64,000 nt of DNA from Chitinivorax sp. B (GCF_005503445.1 NZ_SCOH01000020.1:1-64000); one strand, 5' to 3'; shown: positions 44,130 through 53,923, counted from the first letter of the stretch. Notes: generated by a model not told the origin, from the letters alone. Program-made: numbers and translations.

Positions 44130-44791
44130 GTTTGCCTAGTCTGATCGCTGGGGTGGTAATGTTGGCCAGTGCTTATGCTGCAGTTGCAATGAAGCCGACG
44201 CATCACATGGCCCAGTTACAGCCTATTCAGTTGCAATCGGTTATTCCAGAGAAAATAGGTGAGTGGACACTTGATAAAACACCAGCGATTGATCAAATCA
44301 ATCCAGAGGTTCAAGCGAAAATCAATCGAATTTATAGTCAATTAGTACAGCGCACATATGTGAATAGCTTGGGACATCGGATCATGCTCTCTATTGCCTA
44401 TGGTGGAGATCAAAGCGACGCGTTGCGTGTGCACCGGCCCGAGGTTTGTTACGGATCTCAGGGCTTCCAGGTCAGTCAACAAACGTTGGCGATGTTTCAG
44501 CATGGTGATGCCAAAGTGCCGATTCGTCGATTGGTTGCGGCAATGGGTAATCGAATTGAGCCAATTACTTATTGGATGACAGTTGGTGAAAAAGTAGCAC
44601 TGACAGGGTGGCAGCATAAGCTTGCACAGCTCAGCTATGGGGTGGATCGAGTCATTCCCGATGGCATGGTGTTTCGTGTGTCGACAGTCGGTCTGGACGT
44701 GGAAACCAGCTATCGAAATCAGGAAAACTTTCTAGCACAGTTGTACAAGTCGTTGCCCTCAACTGAGCGAAATCGCATCTTTGGTGCCTGA
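44126..44791 (+). CDS. epsI: EpsI-family exosortase B-associated protein
   Basis: A 221-residue protein of the EpsI family, found either as a separate gene after the exosortase (as here) or fused to its C-terminus. It has an N-terminal membrane anchor (LIAGVVMLASAYAAVAM), then a periplasmic domain beginning IPEKIGEWTLDKTP, with the conserved YVNSLGHRIMLSIAYGGDQSDALRVHRPEVCYGSQGF block. The function is not known, but it always goes with exosortases. An in-frame alternative start is not apparent. Confidence 0.93.
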   Translation: MSLPSLIAGVVMLASAYAAVAMKPTHHMAQLQPIQLQSVIPEKIGEWTLDKTPAIDQINPEVQAKINRIYSQLVQRTYVNSLGHRIMLSIAYGGDQSDALRVHRPEVCYGSQGFQVSQQTLAMFQHGDAKVPIRRLVAAMGNRIEPITYWMTVGEKVALTGWQHKLAQLSYGVDRVIPDGMVFRVSTVGLDVETSYRNQENFLAQLYKSLPSTERNRIFGA

Positions 44792-44844
44792 GTCTGAATG
44801 GTTCTTTGTGGTAAAAGCAATTTGCCTGGTAGCAAAGGTTTGGC

Positions 44845-46026
44845 ATGCGTTTGTTATATGTTGTTCGAGAGGGATGTGATACCAAGAGGCCAGATGTCTA
44901 TGGACTATTTGGTTGCTATCTTGCTGGTTTAGGTGTTGAAAGCCACTTGTTGGCGAGCCCTGTCGTCAAACAACTACCTTATGCGTGGCCTGGTGGCGAG
45001 ATGCTAATCAAGCCGCGAATGGTGTCTGGCTTGAAAGCAAAATGCTGGCAATTGCTTTTTCCTCTGGTGTTGGTGGTAGTCAAGCCCAAATATGATGCTG
45101 TCGTTGTTCGAGATAAAACATTAAGTGGTCTATTCTTTTATTTGTACGCACGTCTCCTTCGCTTGCCCTTCATCTTTTGGGTGTCTTATCCGGTAGGTGA
45201 GGCGTACGACTCATTGGCAACGTTGACTCCGCAACAGATAAAAAAAGCACTTTATCGCCTGAGAGGTAAGCTAAGTAAATTGGTGGTTGATAAAGTGTTA
45301 ATACCTAATTCGGATTTGGCATTTCTACAGAGCGAGCAAATGGTAAGTCAGTACATTATCAATGGTGTGCTGCCGAGTAAATTGATCCCTGTTCCAATGT
45401 GCGTGGAATGGAAGAAAATCAACGCATTTCATGAGCAAATTGATTGGGACTCCAAAAAGCAGGTTGGTTGTAAACTTGCTTATCTTGGGACGTTGGATCT
45501 TAGACGTGAGCCATTTTTTATGCTACAGGTCTTAAAGCGATTACGCCATCGCTACCCCGATCTGACATTGATATTGATTGGTGATTGTCCGTCACAGAGT
45601 GAACGGGATTTGCTGGACCAAATGATTGCCGATTTGGAGCTTACCAATGCGGTTACCGTGACTGGATGGCTGTCGCAGCATCAGGCATGGCAACACCTAT
45701 GTGGCAATGTCATTGGTTTGTCACCTGTTCCTGTAAATGATCTCTATCAGGTTTCATCTCCCACTAAAACAATTGAGTATTTGGCTTTGGGTGTACCTGC
45801 AGTTGTCACTCCTATCCCAGACCAGCGAACCGTGATTGAGGAAAGTGGGGCAGGGTTATGTGCTGATATGACGGAGATTGATTTTGCCAACGCCGTTTCA
45901 GAATTGCTTGATAGCCCAGAAAAGCGATATGCAATGGCAGTAAATGGTATTGACTATGTTCGACGAACACGAACATATGAGGGTTCGTCCAAATTAATCT
46001 ATCAGCATTTGATGTCGATGCAGTAA
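44845..46026 (+). CDS. Glycosyltransferase family 4-like
   Basis: A 393-residue cytoplasmic or membrane-associated GT-B glycosyltransferase. The N-terminal part has the hydrophobic strand LLYVVREGCDT and a membrane-associating LRLPFIFWVSYPVG segment. The C-terminal donor domain has LAYLGTLDLRREPFF, VTVTGWLSQHQAW and VSSPTKTIEYLALGVPAVVTPIPDQ, the nucleotide-sugar-binding block (E-x7-E region partly preserved). It probably adds a sugar to the lipid-linked repeat unit. AAAGG precedes the ATG. It is the first gene of the AT-richer core of the locus. Confidence 0.88.
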   Translation: MRLLYVVREGCDTKRPDVYGLFGCYLAGLGVESHLLASPVVKQLPYAWPGGEMLIKPRMVSGLKAKCWQLLFPLVLVVVKPKYDAVVVRDKTLSGLFFYLYARLLRLPFIFWVSYPVGEAYDSLATLTPQQIKKALYRLRGKLSKLVVDKVLIPNSDLAFLQSEQMVSQYIINGVLPSKLIPVPMCVEWKKINAFHEQIDWDSKKQVGCKLAYLGTLDLRREPFFMLQVLKRLRHRYPDLTLILIGDCPSQSERDLLDQMIADLELTNAVTVTGWLSQHQAWQHLCGNVIGLSPVPVNDLYQVSSPTKTIEYLALGVPAVVTPIPDQRTVIEESGAGLCADMTEIDFANAVSELLDSPEKRYAMAVNGIDYVRRTRTYEGSSKLIYQHLMSMQ

Positions 46027-46095
46027 GTTAGGCCAGGGTGGCGGCACCATGTCTATTTTCTGTTTCATTTTATTTTGAAGTGCCAAGGAATTGTT

Positions 46096-47619
46096 TTGCC
46101 TACAGATCAATATTCAACAGGTCGACTAAGAACGGGAATTATCAATTTCCTGATCGGTAAAATCGGTACTGCTCTTTTAAATCTGCTGGCATTCTTTTTG
46201 TTGGCTCGGTTGCTACGCGTTGCCGATTATGGTGCCTATATGACGTTTCTGGCAATTGTCGAAATTGTGACATTGCTGGCAACAGGGGCATTTGATCGTG
46301 TTGCAGCACAGTTGATACCTGAGTATCGATTAAATGCTGGAAACGAGCGAACGGCAAGGTTGATATGGCGGCTCTTTTTTGGGAGAACTACCATATTGGC
46401 AATGGCTATCTTAACCTTGGCAATATTTTATAGAGAAATTCTCGCTTTCTTCAATCAATCGGTACAGAGCGATGCGTACTTGATTTTTCTGGTTGCAATG
46501 TTTGCTGAGCTGGCTGCGCGATATTTGCGTGATGGCGTGTTGGGCTCATTACTGATGCAAGGTTGGTCACAGATCGCATTGTTTATGCGAAATCTGGCAA
46601 TTGTCGTTGGTATGGTTGCACTGGGGTGGAGTACTGGCTCGTTAAGCCTGGTGCAGACGGTTTGGATTGAGGTCGTCAGTTCAACACTTGGTTTCCTGAT
46701 TGTACTTCCACTGACTTATAAGGCGGCAGCAACTGGTGCAGATTGTTGTGAAGACTGGCGAAGTCCTGGTCTGATGAAAACCTTTAAGATGGTTTGGCAT
46801 AATTATGTATGCCTTGTCCTCGGTTTTATTTTCAGTGCACAAACCGTGACCATGTTGGCAAGTAAGCTTTATGGCGTTGAGGTTGCAGCAGTCTTTGGAT
46901 TTGCACGTGGCTTGGCCGATCAGGTTAGGAAATATTTACCCGCAGAACTCTTTCTGGGTGTGGTTCGCCCAGTGATGATTGCAGGTTATGCGAAAGAGAG
47001 GGATTTTTCCAAGCTGAATTGGCGTGCTAATTTGGTTTATAAAATTGGTCTATTTTCATTATTCCCAATTATTGCAATATTTGGTGCCCATGGTGATATG
47101 GTGTTGCAGTTTTTGCATGGTGGTAAATATCCTGGATCCCAATATTATGTATTACTGCTTCTGATTACGTTGATTCCATTGAGTCATAAGCGGGCAATCG
47201 AGATGGTAGTCAACAGTGTTCATGAAACTGATCTTTGGTTATTTGCTGCCTTGTCTTCATTACTCGCAATTCCATTCTTGATCGCGGGTCAACTATTTGA
47301 TTTACAGCTGACCGGGCTCATTTTGGCGGTCATGCTGGTTGAGTTGCTGACCAATTCAGTTTTGACAATGGGTTTGAAGCGACGTGGTTACCCTTACGTG
47401 GTTGATTGGAACGGGTTTGGAAAGCTTATCTTATTAACCGTTGTTACAACGGTGTTGATATACGTGATGCCATTTGGTGATTCGCTGATTAGTTTGTTTG
47501 GGATGTTGATTGCTTGTGTTTTGGTGTACTTGGGTGTAGGGCGTATGCTTCGACCTTTTTCGGAGAGAGAACGAGCAAGTGTCAATGCACTCCTCAAACG
47601 TAACTTATTTGTTTGGTAA
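46096..47619 (+). CDS. Oligosaccharide flippase, Wzx type
   Basis: About 507 residues with 12-14 membrane segments, a polysaccharide-transport/MOP superfamily flippase that turns the lipid-linked repeat unit to the periplasmic side. The opening LRTGIINFLIGKIGTALLN and LRVADYGAYMTFLAI is characteristic. No ATG start is suitable: TTG at 46096 has AAGGA six bases upstream and is preferred over TTG 46075. A rare start codon could keep its expression low, which suits a membrane transporter. Confidence 0.88.
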   Translation: MPTDQYSTGRLRTGIINFLIGKIGTALLNLLAFFLLARLLRVADYGAYMTFLAIVEIVTLLATGAFDRVAAQLIPEYRLNAGNERTARLIWRLFFGRTTILAMAILTLAIFYREILAFFNQSVQSDAYLIFLVAMFAELAARYLRDGVLGSLLMQGWSQIALFMRNLAIVVGMVALGWSTGSLSLVQTVWIEVVSSTLGFLIVLPLTYKAAATGADCCEDWRSPGLMKTFKMVWHNYVCLVLGFIFSAQTVTMLASKLYGVEVAAVFGFARGLADQVRKYLPAELFLGVVRPVMIAGYAKERDFSKLNWRANLVYKIGLFSLFPIIAIFGAHGDMVLQFLHGGKYPGSQYYVLLLLITLIPLSHKRAIEMVVNSVHETDLWLFAALSSLLAIPFLIAGQLFDLQLTGLILAVMLVELLTNSVLTMGLKRRGYPYVVDWNGFGKLILLTVVTTVLIYVMPFGDSLISLFGMLIACVLVYLGVGRMLRPFSERERASVNALLKRNLFVW

Positions 47620-47630
47620 CAGGTTGAGTC

Positions 47631-49181
47631 ATGTCGCGCACCATACTGAACAATCGATTTTTCATGCTCGAACGTGTGGATTTCAGACGGTTGCTACGGC
47701 AGGCGTTGTTAATATTCTGCATTGTATTTATGTGCGCATTCTTTGCGTTACTGGTCGTTGCAGAGTTGTTACCCGTCATGCTGGGAGCATTGGGGGCATT
47801 GGGATTTGCGACTTGGTCTATCTACATACTGTTTTCACCAACTAAGCCGCCATCCAAATCCTGGCCTTTTTTAGCGATTGCAGGCCTTGTTCTGACTATT
47901 CCACTTATTTCGCTCGCAAGCCGGTTGCCGTTGCAGAATCTGATTGATTTGATTTTGTTTGGAATGGCGCCCCTTGCAATCAAATACCTGTTTAATGCAA
48001 CCCGACATCTCGCATGGGTACGTTTCTCGATCTTGTTTTATTTGGGATTTCTGGCTTTCGCTGTATTGTCGACGCTATTTGGACGTTCAAATACCTACGC
48101 CGCTATTTATCAGACTATCTTTAATTTAAAACTGTATTTAATGTTGGGATCTGGGTTCGCAGTCGTTTGGACGTTACGTGCTGATCAACGATTGTGGATT
48201 TGGGTTCAGCGCATATGGCTAATTTTTCTCCCATTTATCTTGTTGCAATGGTTTGCTCCAGCAGTTGATTGGGTGATGTTCCCATTACATTCTGACAAGA
48301 TGTATGACCTCAACCCATTTCTTGCCAATAAATTTGTAAAGGTGCCTGGCCCCTTCTTTCATGCAAGTATGTTGGCAACATTTACTGCATTGATGCTTGG
48401 TTTTTGTGTTTTGAGGTTTTTGATCGTTGGCGGGAACGATTGTATTACCCCCATTGTCGGTTATGGATTTGTATTGCTGGCATCTGGGCAGCGTGGCGAA
48501 ACACTCTCTCTGTTTGCATCGTTATTTTTTGTTCTTGTATTTTATAAGCAACGTATTCGCTGGGGTGTGTTGTTGATGCTCAGCACAGTTTTTTTACTTG
48601 GATTGATATTTCTAGTAGTCAATTTTGAAAATACCCCGATTTATGACTTGGCGGTTGAGTGGGGATTGGTGGGGAATATCCCATTGAAAGACTTGCAAGC
48701 TCGTGCAGCTTTTTACAAATATTCTTTCTTGATTGCGAATGACCACTTCCCACTTGGAAGTGGGCTTGGCACATATGGTGGTGTTGGTGCTCAAAAGTTC
48801 GATTTGTCACTTTTCGATCAGCTGGGTTTTCAGCGCTATTACTGGTATTTGGCAGGGCAGTTCCTTGTTGACACCTATTGGCCCAATTTCATTGCCGAAG
48901 CGGGTTGGTTGGGAGCTTTTCTAATGCTGCTTTCGATAGCTTGCCTGTGGATACAATCATTTGTTGGCATGAGGCGAGAGGTTGATGCTCATGTCAAGTT
49001 TTACTGGTCCATGGCGAATGCGTGCGCAACATTTATTTTAATCAATTCGTTAACTTCACCATTAGCAGCTGATCCAAAATATGTTTGGATGTGTTGGATG
49101 TTTTTTGGATTGGCTGCTTCGTTAGGGAAAGCTCAATCGACTGCTAATGACGATTTGGTAAAAATTCGCTATTTGTATTGA
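47631..49181 (+). CDS. O-antigen ligase/polymerase-like membrane protein (Wzy-like)
   Basis: A 516-residue protein with about 12 membrane segments. It matches the O-antigen ligase/polymerase group by its topology and by the large periplasmic loop after the middle helices, with the GSGLGTYGGVGA motif (PLGSGLGTYG) typical of WaaL/Wzy-like proteins. It likely polymerises repeat units at the periplasmic side. It begins 11 bases after the flippase stop. Sequence conservation in this family is low, so ligase versus polymerase is decided only by context. Confidence 0.87.
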   Translation: MSRTILNNRFFMLERVDFRRLLRQALLIFCIVFMCAFFALLVVAELLPVMLGALGALGFATWSIYILFSPTKPPSKSWPFLAIAGLVLTIPLISLASRLPLQNLIDLILFGMAPLAIKYLFNATRHLAWVRFSILFYLGFLAFAVLSTLFGRSNTYAAIYQTIFNLKLYLMLGSGFAVVWTLRADQRLWIWVQRIWLIFLPFILLQWFAPAVDWVMFPLHSDKMYDLNPFLANKFVKVPGPFFHASMLATFTALMLGFCVLRFLIVGGNDCITPIVGYGFVLLASGQRGETLSLFASLFFVLVFYKQRIRWGVLLMLSTVFLLGLIFLVVNFENTPIYDLAVEWGLVGNIPLKDLQARAAFYKYSFLIANDHFPLGSGLGTYGGVGAQKFDLSLFDQLGFQRYYWYLAGQFLVDTYWPNFIAEAGWLGAFLMLLSIACLWIQSFVGMRREVDAHVKFYWSMANACATFILINSLTSPLAADPKYVWMCWMFFGLAASLGKAQSTANDDLVKIRYLY

Positions 49182-49302
49182 ATGTATTTTAGCTGCTGGG
49201 TGGGATTGATAGGTAGTTGTATTTGTTATGGCTGGCGATTGAATGATTGTTATGTAATGTCTTCGAGTTGCATTTCTGAAGAAATTAAATTTGGGATTGA
49301 TT
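49182..49302. other. Short AT-rich gap in the eps core
   Basis: A gap of about 120 bases between the polymerase and acyltransferase genes, the longest within the core. It is very AT-rich and has no clear hairpin. It may hold an internal promoter. Confidence 0.3.
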
Positions 49303-49761
49303 ATGCTGGCTATTTTTAGATTGTCTAGTTTTTTGCACTCGATGGGTATTCCATTGTTGCCATGGTTGTTGAAGGTTTTAAATAGGGTCTTATTCGCATG
49401 TTCTGTCCCACCATCGGTGAAAGTGGGGCGTAATGTTGTATTTGGGTATCAAGGATTGGGTATTGTTGTTCATAAGCGTGCGGTAATTGGCAACAATGTT
49501 ATTGTTGGTCCGAATGTGACAATTGGCGGGCGTTCTGGCCATGAGCAAGTACCTGTGATTGAAGATGACGTATTAATTGGTGCAGGCGCAAGAATATTGG
49601 GGCCAGTTCGAATTGGACGAAATGCTCAAATTGGTGCGAATGCAGTCGTGTTAGTCGATGTTCCTGAAGGTGCTATCGCTGTGGGGGTTCCAGCTGTTGT
49701 AAAGCTTCCACGTAACACACAGATGATTGCATCCAACCCGGTGATGGAAAGTCAAAAGTAA
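49303..49761 (+). CDS. Serine-acetyltransferase-like hexapeptide acyltransferase
   Basis: A 152-residue left-handed beta-helix acyltransferase similar to serine O-acetyltransferase but lacking its N-terminal helical domain. Hexapeptide repeats run through VKVGRNVVFGYQGLGIVVHKRAVIGNNVIVGPNVTIGG, with His in VVHK and the later GAGARILGPVRIGRNAQIGANAVV. In polysaccharide loci such enzymes acetylate a sugar. The hydrophobic N-terminus (IFRLSSFLHSMGIPLLPWLL) probably binds the membrane. ATG 49303 is used; TTG 49291 is possible. It is followed by the next gene after a single base. Confidence 0.88.
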   Translation: MLAIFRLSSFLHSMGIPLLPWLLKVLNRVLFACSVPPSVKVGRNVVFGYQGLGIVVHKRAVIGNNVIVGPNVTIGGRSGHEQVPVIEDDVLIGAGARILGPVRIGRNAQIGANAVVLVDVPEGAIAVGVPAVVKLPRNTQMIASNPVMESQK

Positions 49762-49762
49762 T

Positions 49763-50806
49763 ATGAAAAAGGTTGTGGTAGTTGGCCCGCATTTTTCAGC
49801 GCAAGGTGGAATGGCAACAGTGCTGGATATCTATCGCCAAGAGGGGCTGTTTGATCAGCAGTCGGTGTTATTTCTGCCAACTCATATTGATGGATCGAAG
49901 TGGAAGAAGTTTCGATTGGCTATTGCTACCTTTTTTACTTTCTTAATACTTTTAATGTTTAGACAGGTCAGTATGTTGCATGCACATGTTGCAACGCGCG
50001 CGAGTTTTTGGCGCAAGGCACTGTTTATGCTGTTGGCCAGATTGTTTGGCACCCCATATATTTTTCACCTGCATAGTGGTTTGTTTCAGGGGTTTTATGA
50101 GCGATGCGGGGTTTTTGGAAAATGGCTGACAAGATACCTATTGAGGAATGCAAAGTATGTGTTCGTATTGTCTTCCGATGCTCGGCAATGGATAGTTTCA
50201 ATTGTTCCTGAGGCTTCGGTAACGATATTTTCTAATCCGATACGTATGCTCCCTTATGTTAGAGAAAATAGACATACAAGCCATGTACTATTTATGGGGA
50301 AGCTGGATTCGAATAAGGGAATATATGATTTATTGCCCGCTATTGAGAAGTTAACGGCATTTCATCCTGGTTTGAGATTGTCAATTGCCGGTGAAGGTGA
50401 GATCGAACAGGTACGTGCATTGGTAACCCAACTTGGTTTGGAGAAGCATGTGGACCTGCTGGGGTGGGTTGTTGGCGATCAGAAAGCCCAGCTATTGTCC
50501 ACTGCAACAGTATTTGTTTTGCCCTCATATCGTGAAGGAATGCCAATGGGGGTGCTTGAAGCCATGTCCGTTGGATTGCCAGTTGTAGCCAGTCAGGTCG
50601 GTGCTGTCCCAGATATGTTGCAGGCTGGATTGGAGGGGGAGGTGATTCCCGCTGGCAATATTGATGCATTGGCGGGGGCTTTGAACCGTTTGCTTTCGGA
50701 CGCTGCTTACCGTGAATCGTGTGCATTGCACGCGCGGGATCGCGTCGAACGAAATTACGCCGCTGGCGCAGTTTTGCAAAGGCTGAAGGTTAGCTATTAC
50801 TCTTGA
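49763..50806 (+). CDS. Glycosyltransferase family 4
   Basis: A 347-residue GT4-type retaining glycosyltransferase. The acceptor domain includes GPHFSAQGGMATVL near the N-terminus (glycine-rich loop) and a membrane-associating LARLFGTPYIFHLHSG segment. The donor domain has VLFMGKLDSNKGIYDLL, LSIAGEGEIEQV, HVDLLGWV and the EGMPMGVLEAMSVGLPVVAS block, with the E-x7-E motif of GT4 enzymes. It is placed between the acetyltransferase and the lyase genes and should extend the repeat unit. Confidence 0.92.
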   Translation: MKKVVVVGPHFSAQGGMATVLDIYRQEGLFDQQSVLFLPTHIDGSKWKKFRLAIATFFTFLILLMFRQVSMLHAHVATRASFWRKALFMLLARLFGTPYIFHLHSGLFQGFYERCGVFGKWLTRYLLRNAKYVFVLSSDARQWIVSIVPEASVTIFSNPIRMLPYVRENRHTSHVLFMGKLDSNKGIYDLLPAIEKLTAFHPGLRLSIAGEGEIEQVRALVTQLGLEKHVDLLGWVVGDQKAQLLSTATVFVLPSYREGMPMGVLEAMSVGLPVVASQVGAVPDMLQAGLEGEVIPAGNIDALAGALNRLLSDAAYRESCALHARDRVERNYAAGAVLQRLKVSYYS

Positions 50807-50814
50807 GAAGGATG

Positions 50815-53130
50815 ATGATCTTGATTCGCTCCCGATTTGTAGTGACAAGCCTGTTAGGGCTGGTGATAGCACAAGGTGTATTAGCTGCAGATATCGTGCC
50901 TTCTGTGGTCACTAGCTGGATCAAGCCAAATCGAGCCCCCTCTACGGATTGGATAGGCCGAGCGATAGCGTTGGATATGCCTACCATTCCGCAGGATGGT
51001 GTGCTGGTAAAACAAAATCCTGTTTATTTCAGTTGGCCAGCGTTGTACGGGGTTGTTTCGTATTCACTGGTCGTACAGCCTTTGTCTGGCACGGAACAGG
51101 AGTTTGAGTCTCCCTACAATTGGTTCGCCATGCCTAAAGCGTTGGAACGAGGAAGCTACCAGTGGCGCGTGCGGGCTAAAAAAGCAAATGGCCAGTTTGA
51201 TGCCTGGAGTGATTGGCGTGGGTTTACCATTACCACTGATGGCTCAGGGACCAATGTTGCCAATATTTCGGAGCTCTACAACCGTGTGAAGGCATCGCCT
51301 CATCCACGTACTTTTCCCTCCAGTACGGAACTGGCAGCCATCAAAAGTGCATTGGCAGGAACACGTCGGGATGCATACGGCAAGTTGAAGGCACGTGCAA
51401 AGGCTTATGCATCTAATGCTTTGCCAGAAGAGCTTAAGTCAAGTGCATCAGTTGACGCGACCCAGCGTGATACGGTGATGGATATGTTGGCTATCACCAA
51501 GGAAATGAAACCAGAGCTGGCGCAAATCGTTGAACAGGCATTTATTTGGCGGATAGATCGCAATCAGGCTGCATTGAACGATGCGAAACAGCGTTTGCTG
51601 AAATTGGCGACATGGAATCCGGAAGGAATTACAGCCTACGAGCCCAGTCATCACATGCCGCGAAATCTTTTATGGACGTTGACCATCGGATATGACTGGC
51701 TGTATGACGAATTGTCAGCTGTTGAGCGAACTCTGTTATTGAATTCAATTCGTAAACGTTTAACTCAGATTCATGCCTCGTTGATGGGAACAACCAAGCG
51801 GATGATGGTTCGTCCGTATGACTCTCACGGCTGGATCGGATTGAATGCAGCGGCTGCAATTTCTACTGTTGTGGCCGGGGAAGTACCGGAGTCAGAAACC
51901 TGGTTCAAGCTGTATGTGCCATGGGCAATGGCTGCGATGTCCCCATGGGGCGGGGAGGATGGCGGGTTCTCGCAGGGGACAGGCTATGGTGCATGGCACT
52001 TCGATCCCAATTTGTATTACTGGGATGCGATTCGTTTAGCCACGGGTGTAGATCCTTATCAAAAGGTTTGGCTGCGAAATACTGGGAATTTCCTCTTGTA
52101 TTTTGCGCCACCTGGTAGTCCAAGTGGCGGGTTTGGCGAGGCAGGGGACTCTGTGCCGGATCCGGCGGTCATTGTTCCCTACACAATGCGGATTCCTTCA
52201 CAGCTATATCGCTGGTACGGTGCGAATCAACGTCCGACAGATTCGTCGTCGTTGTTACAGTTGCTTGCACCTGTTGAGATTGCCGAAGCATCCTTTCCCA
52301 AGGGGATTCCTGATGCCGCGGTTTTCCAGTCGGTAGGTTGGGCGGCGGTGCATAGCTCACTGTCCGATCCAAAGCGCTTTTCGCTTTACTTCAAATCTAG
52401 CCCATATGGTTCTTTCAACCATAGCCATGCGGATCAGAACTCCTTCATTATTAATTATGAAGGCAAAAAGATGGCGTTAGATAGCGGGTTCTACGATTGG
52501 TACGGGTCACCCCATCACACGAAGTGGTATCAGCAAACCTTGGCACATAACGCCATTACGTTTGATGGAGGAAAAGGGCAGGTACCCAATCAAATGGATG
52601 CTCGTGGAGAGATTACCCGTTTTAGTCACATGTCGGGTTATACCGTCATGACTGGCGATGCAACCCGGGCTTATGGTGGTGCCCTTTTGCTTGCTCAGCG
52701 ATCGATTGTCTATTTGAAGCCTTCATTCATTCTTGTTTATGACGCATTGTCTTCAGATACCCCACGTCAATGGGAATGGAATCTCCACACGGTAAAAACA
52801 ATGGAAGTGGTCGCGCCCAAGCAAGTCAAAGTTGCCGATGGCACGACGTCAATGTGCGTTGATTTATTGTCAGATGAGGAAATGAAGTTTTCCCAGACTA
52901 ATCGATTTACAGCGGATCCAGATTCGAACAAAGCCTATTGGGCCAACCAATGGCATGGTCGTTTTACGAGTGAAGATAAATCTAAAAAATCCCAGATTCT
53001 GGTTTTGATGCGGTTGAATTGTGCCAATACGACAGATGTGGCGGTTAGCCGATTGGATGAAGGGTACGTTGTGAATATTGCAGGTAAGCGAATTTCCCTC
53101 CAGCCGGGCCGGCCAGTGGATGTGAAATAG
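50815..53130 (+). CDS. Heparinase II/III-family polysaccharide lyase, secreted
   Basis: About 771 residues. The signal peptide (LIRSRFVVTSLLGLVIAQG, cleavage near LAA) sends it to the periplasm. After a fibronectin-like/DUF4962 segment (KQNPVYFSWPALYGVVSYSL, YQWRVRAKK) comes the alpha-toroid domain (YEPSHHMPRNLLWTLTIGYDWL, YDSHGWIGLNAA) and the beta-sandwich heparinase II/III domain with FNHSHADQNSFII, where the His/Asp group is the family signature. It probably cleaves the exopolysaccharide made by this locus, for length control or clearing of the periplasm, as AlgL does in alginate clusters. Possible starts are TTG 50803, ATG 50812 and ATG 50815; GAGAAGG precedes them. Confidence 0.9.
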   Translation: MILIRSRFVVTSLLGLVIAQGVLAADIVPSVVTSWIKPNRAPSTDWIGRAIALDMPTIPQDGVLVKQNPVYFSWPALYGVVSYSLVVQPLSGTEQEFESPYNWFAMPKALERGSYQWRVRAKKANGQFDAWSDWRGFTITTDGSGTNVANISELYNRVKASPHPRTFPSSTELAAIKSALAGTRRDAYGKLKARAKAYASNALPEELKSSASVDATQRDTVMDMLAITKEMKPELAQIVEQAFIWRIDRNQAALNDAKQRLLKLATWNPEGITAYEPSHHMPRNLLWTLTIGYDWLYDELSAVERTLLLNSIRKRLTQIHASLMGTTKRMMVRPYDSHGWIGLNAAAAISTVVAGEVPESETWFKLYVPWAMAAMSPWGGEDGGFSQGTGYGAWHFDPNLYYWDAIRLATGVDPYQKVWLRNTGNFLLYFAPPGSPSGGFGEAGDSVPDPAVIVPYTMRIPSQLYRWYGANQRPTDSSSLLQLLAPVEIAEASFPKGIPDAAVFQSVGWAAVHSSLSDPKRFSLYFKSSPYGSFNHSHADQNSFIINYEGKKMALDSGFYDWYGSPHHTKWYQQTLAHNAITFDGGKGQVPNQMDARGEITRFSHMSGYTVMTGDATRAYGGALLLAQRSIVYLKPSFILVYDALSSDTPRQWEWNLHTVKTMEVVAPKQVKVADGTTSMCVDLLSDEEMKFSQTNRFTADPDSNKAYWANQWHGRFTSEDKSKKSQILVLMRLNCANTTDVAVSRLDEGYVVNIAGKRISLQPGRPVDVK

Positions 53131-53152
53131 CACCAAAAAAGAGAGGTGAGGT

Positions 53153-53902
53153 ATGAGAATCGAATTATTTGGGTGCCAGGTGGATAACCTGACAATGAAT
53201 GAGACGTTGGATAGGGTTGAGGATTTTATTAAAAGTGGTAGGCCCCATCAGCACGTTTGTGTGAATGTGGATAAAGTGGTGAAGGCATCCCGTGACGAAT
53301 CGTTGCGTGGCATTATCAATAATTGTGAGTTGATCAACGTGGATGGGATGCCGGTTGTATGGGCTTCACGTTTGCTGGGTAAGCCACTTAAGGAGCGAGT
53401 TGCAGGTGTCGACCTATTTGAACGACTGATGGAGCATGCTGCCAAGAAAGGTTGGCGGGTGTTTTTCCTTGGGGCTAAAGAAGAAGTTGTCAAAGGTGTT
53501 CATGACAAGTTTGCTGCCCTTTATCCAAATCTACAGGTTGCTGGGTATCGCAATGGCTATTGGAAGGCTGAGGAAGAGGAATCGGTTGTACAGATGATTG
53601 CAGATTCAAAGCCAGATCTGTTGTTTGTCGCAATCAGTTCACCTAAGAAGGAACAATTCTTGGGCAGGTATCAGGAGCAGATGAAGGTTCCGTTTGCAAT
53701 GGGCGTAGGTGGAACATTCGATGTCATGGTTGGCATGGTCAAGCGGGCGCCAAAATGGATGCAAAAATTGGGCTTGGAATGGTTCTACCGGTTTTTGCAA
53801 GAACCACGCCGCATGTTCAGACGCTACTTTATTGAAGACATGTATTTTTTCTGGTTGCTGTTAAAAGAGATGTTCGGACGTAAGCATTCGGTTCGGGCTT
53901 AG
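53153..53902 (+). CDS. WecG/TagA/CpsF family glycosyltransferase
   Basis: A 249-residue cytoplasmic transferase. It has the family's core features: NVDKVVKASRDESLRGIINN, INVDGMPVVWASRLLG (conserved Asp), RVFFLGAKEEVVK, LFVAISSPKKEQFL and MGVGGTFDVMVG. Enzymes of this family transfer N-acetylmannosaminuronate or N-acetylmannosamine as the second sugar onto lipid-linked sugar. AGAGGTGAGGT precedes the ATG. In this locus it probably acts right after the initiating phosphotransferase encoded next. Confidence 0.94.
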   Translation: MRIELFGCQVDNLTMNETLDRVEDFIKSGRPHQHVCVNVDKVVKASRDESLRGIINNCELINVDGMPVVWASRLLGKPLKERVAGVDLFERLMEHAAKKGWRVFFLGAKEEVVKGVHDKFAALYPNLQVAGYRNGYWKAEEEESVVQMIADSKPDLLFVAISSPKKEQFLGRYQEQMKVPFAMGVGGTFDVMVGMVKRAPKWMQKLGLEWFYRFLQEPRRMFRRYFIEDMYFFWLLLKEMFGRKHSVRA

Positions 53903-53923
53903 CGACATGTTAGGGCTGGCAGT

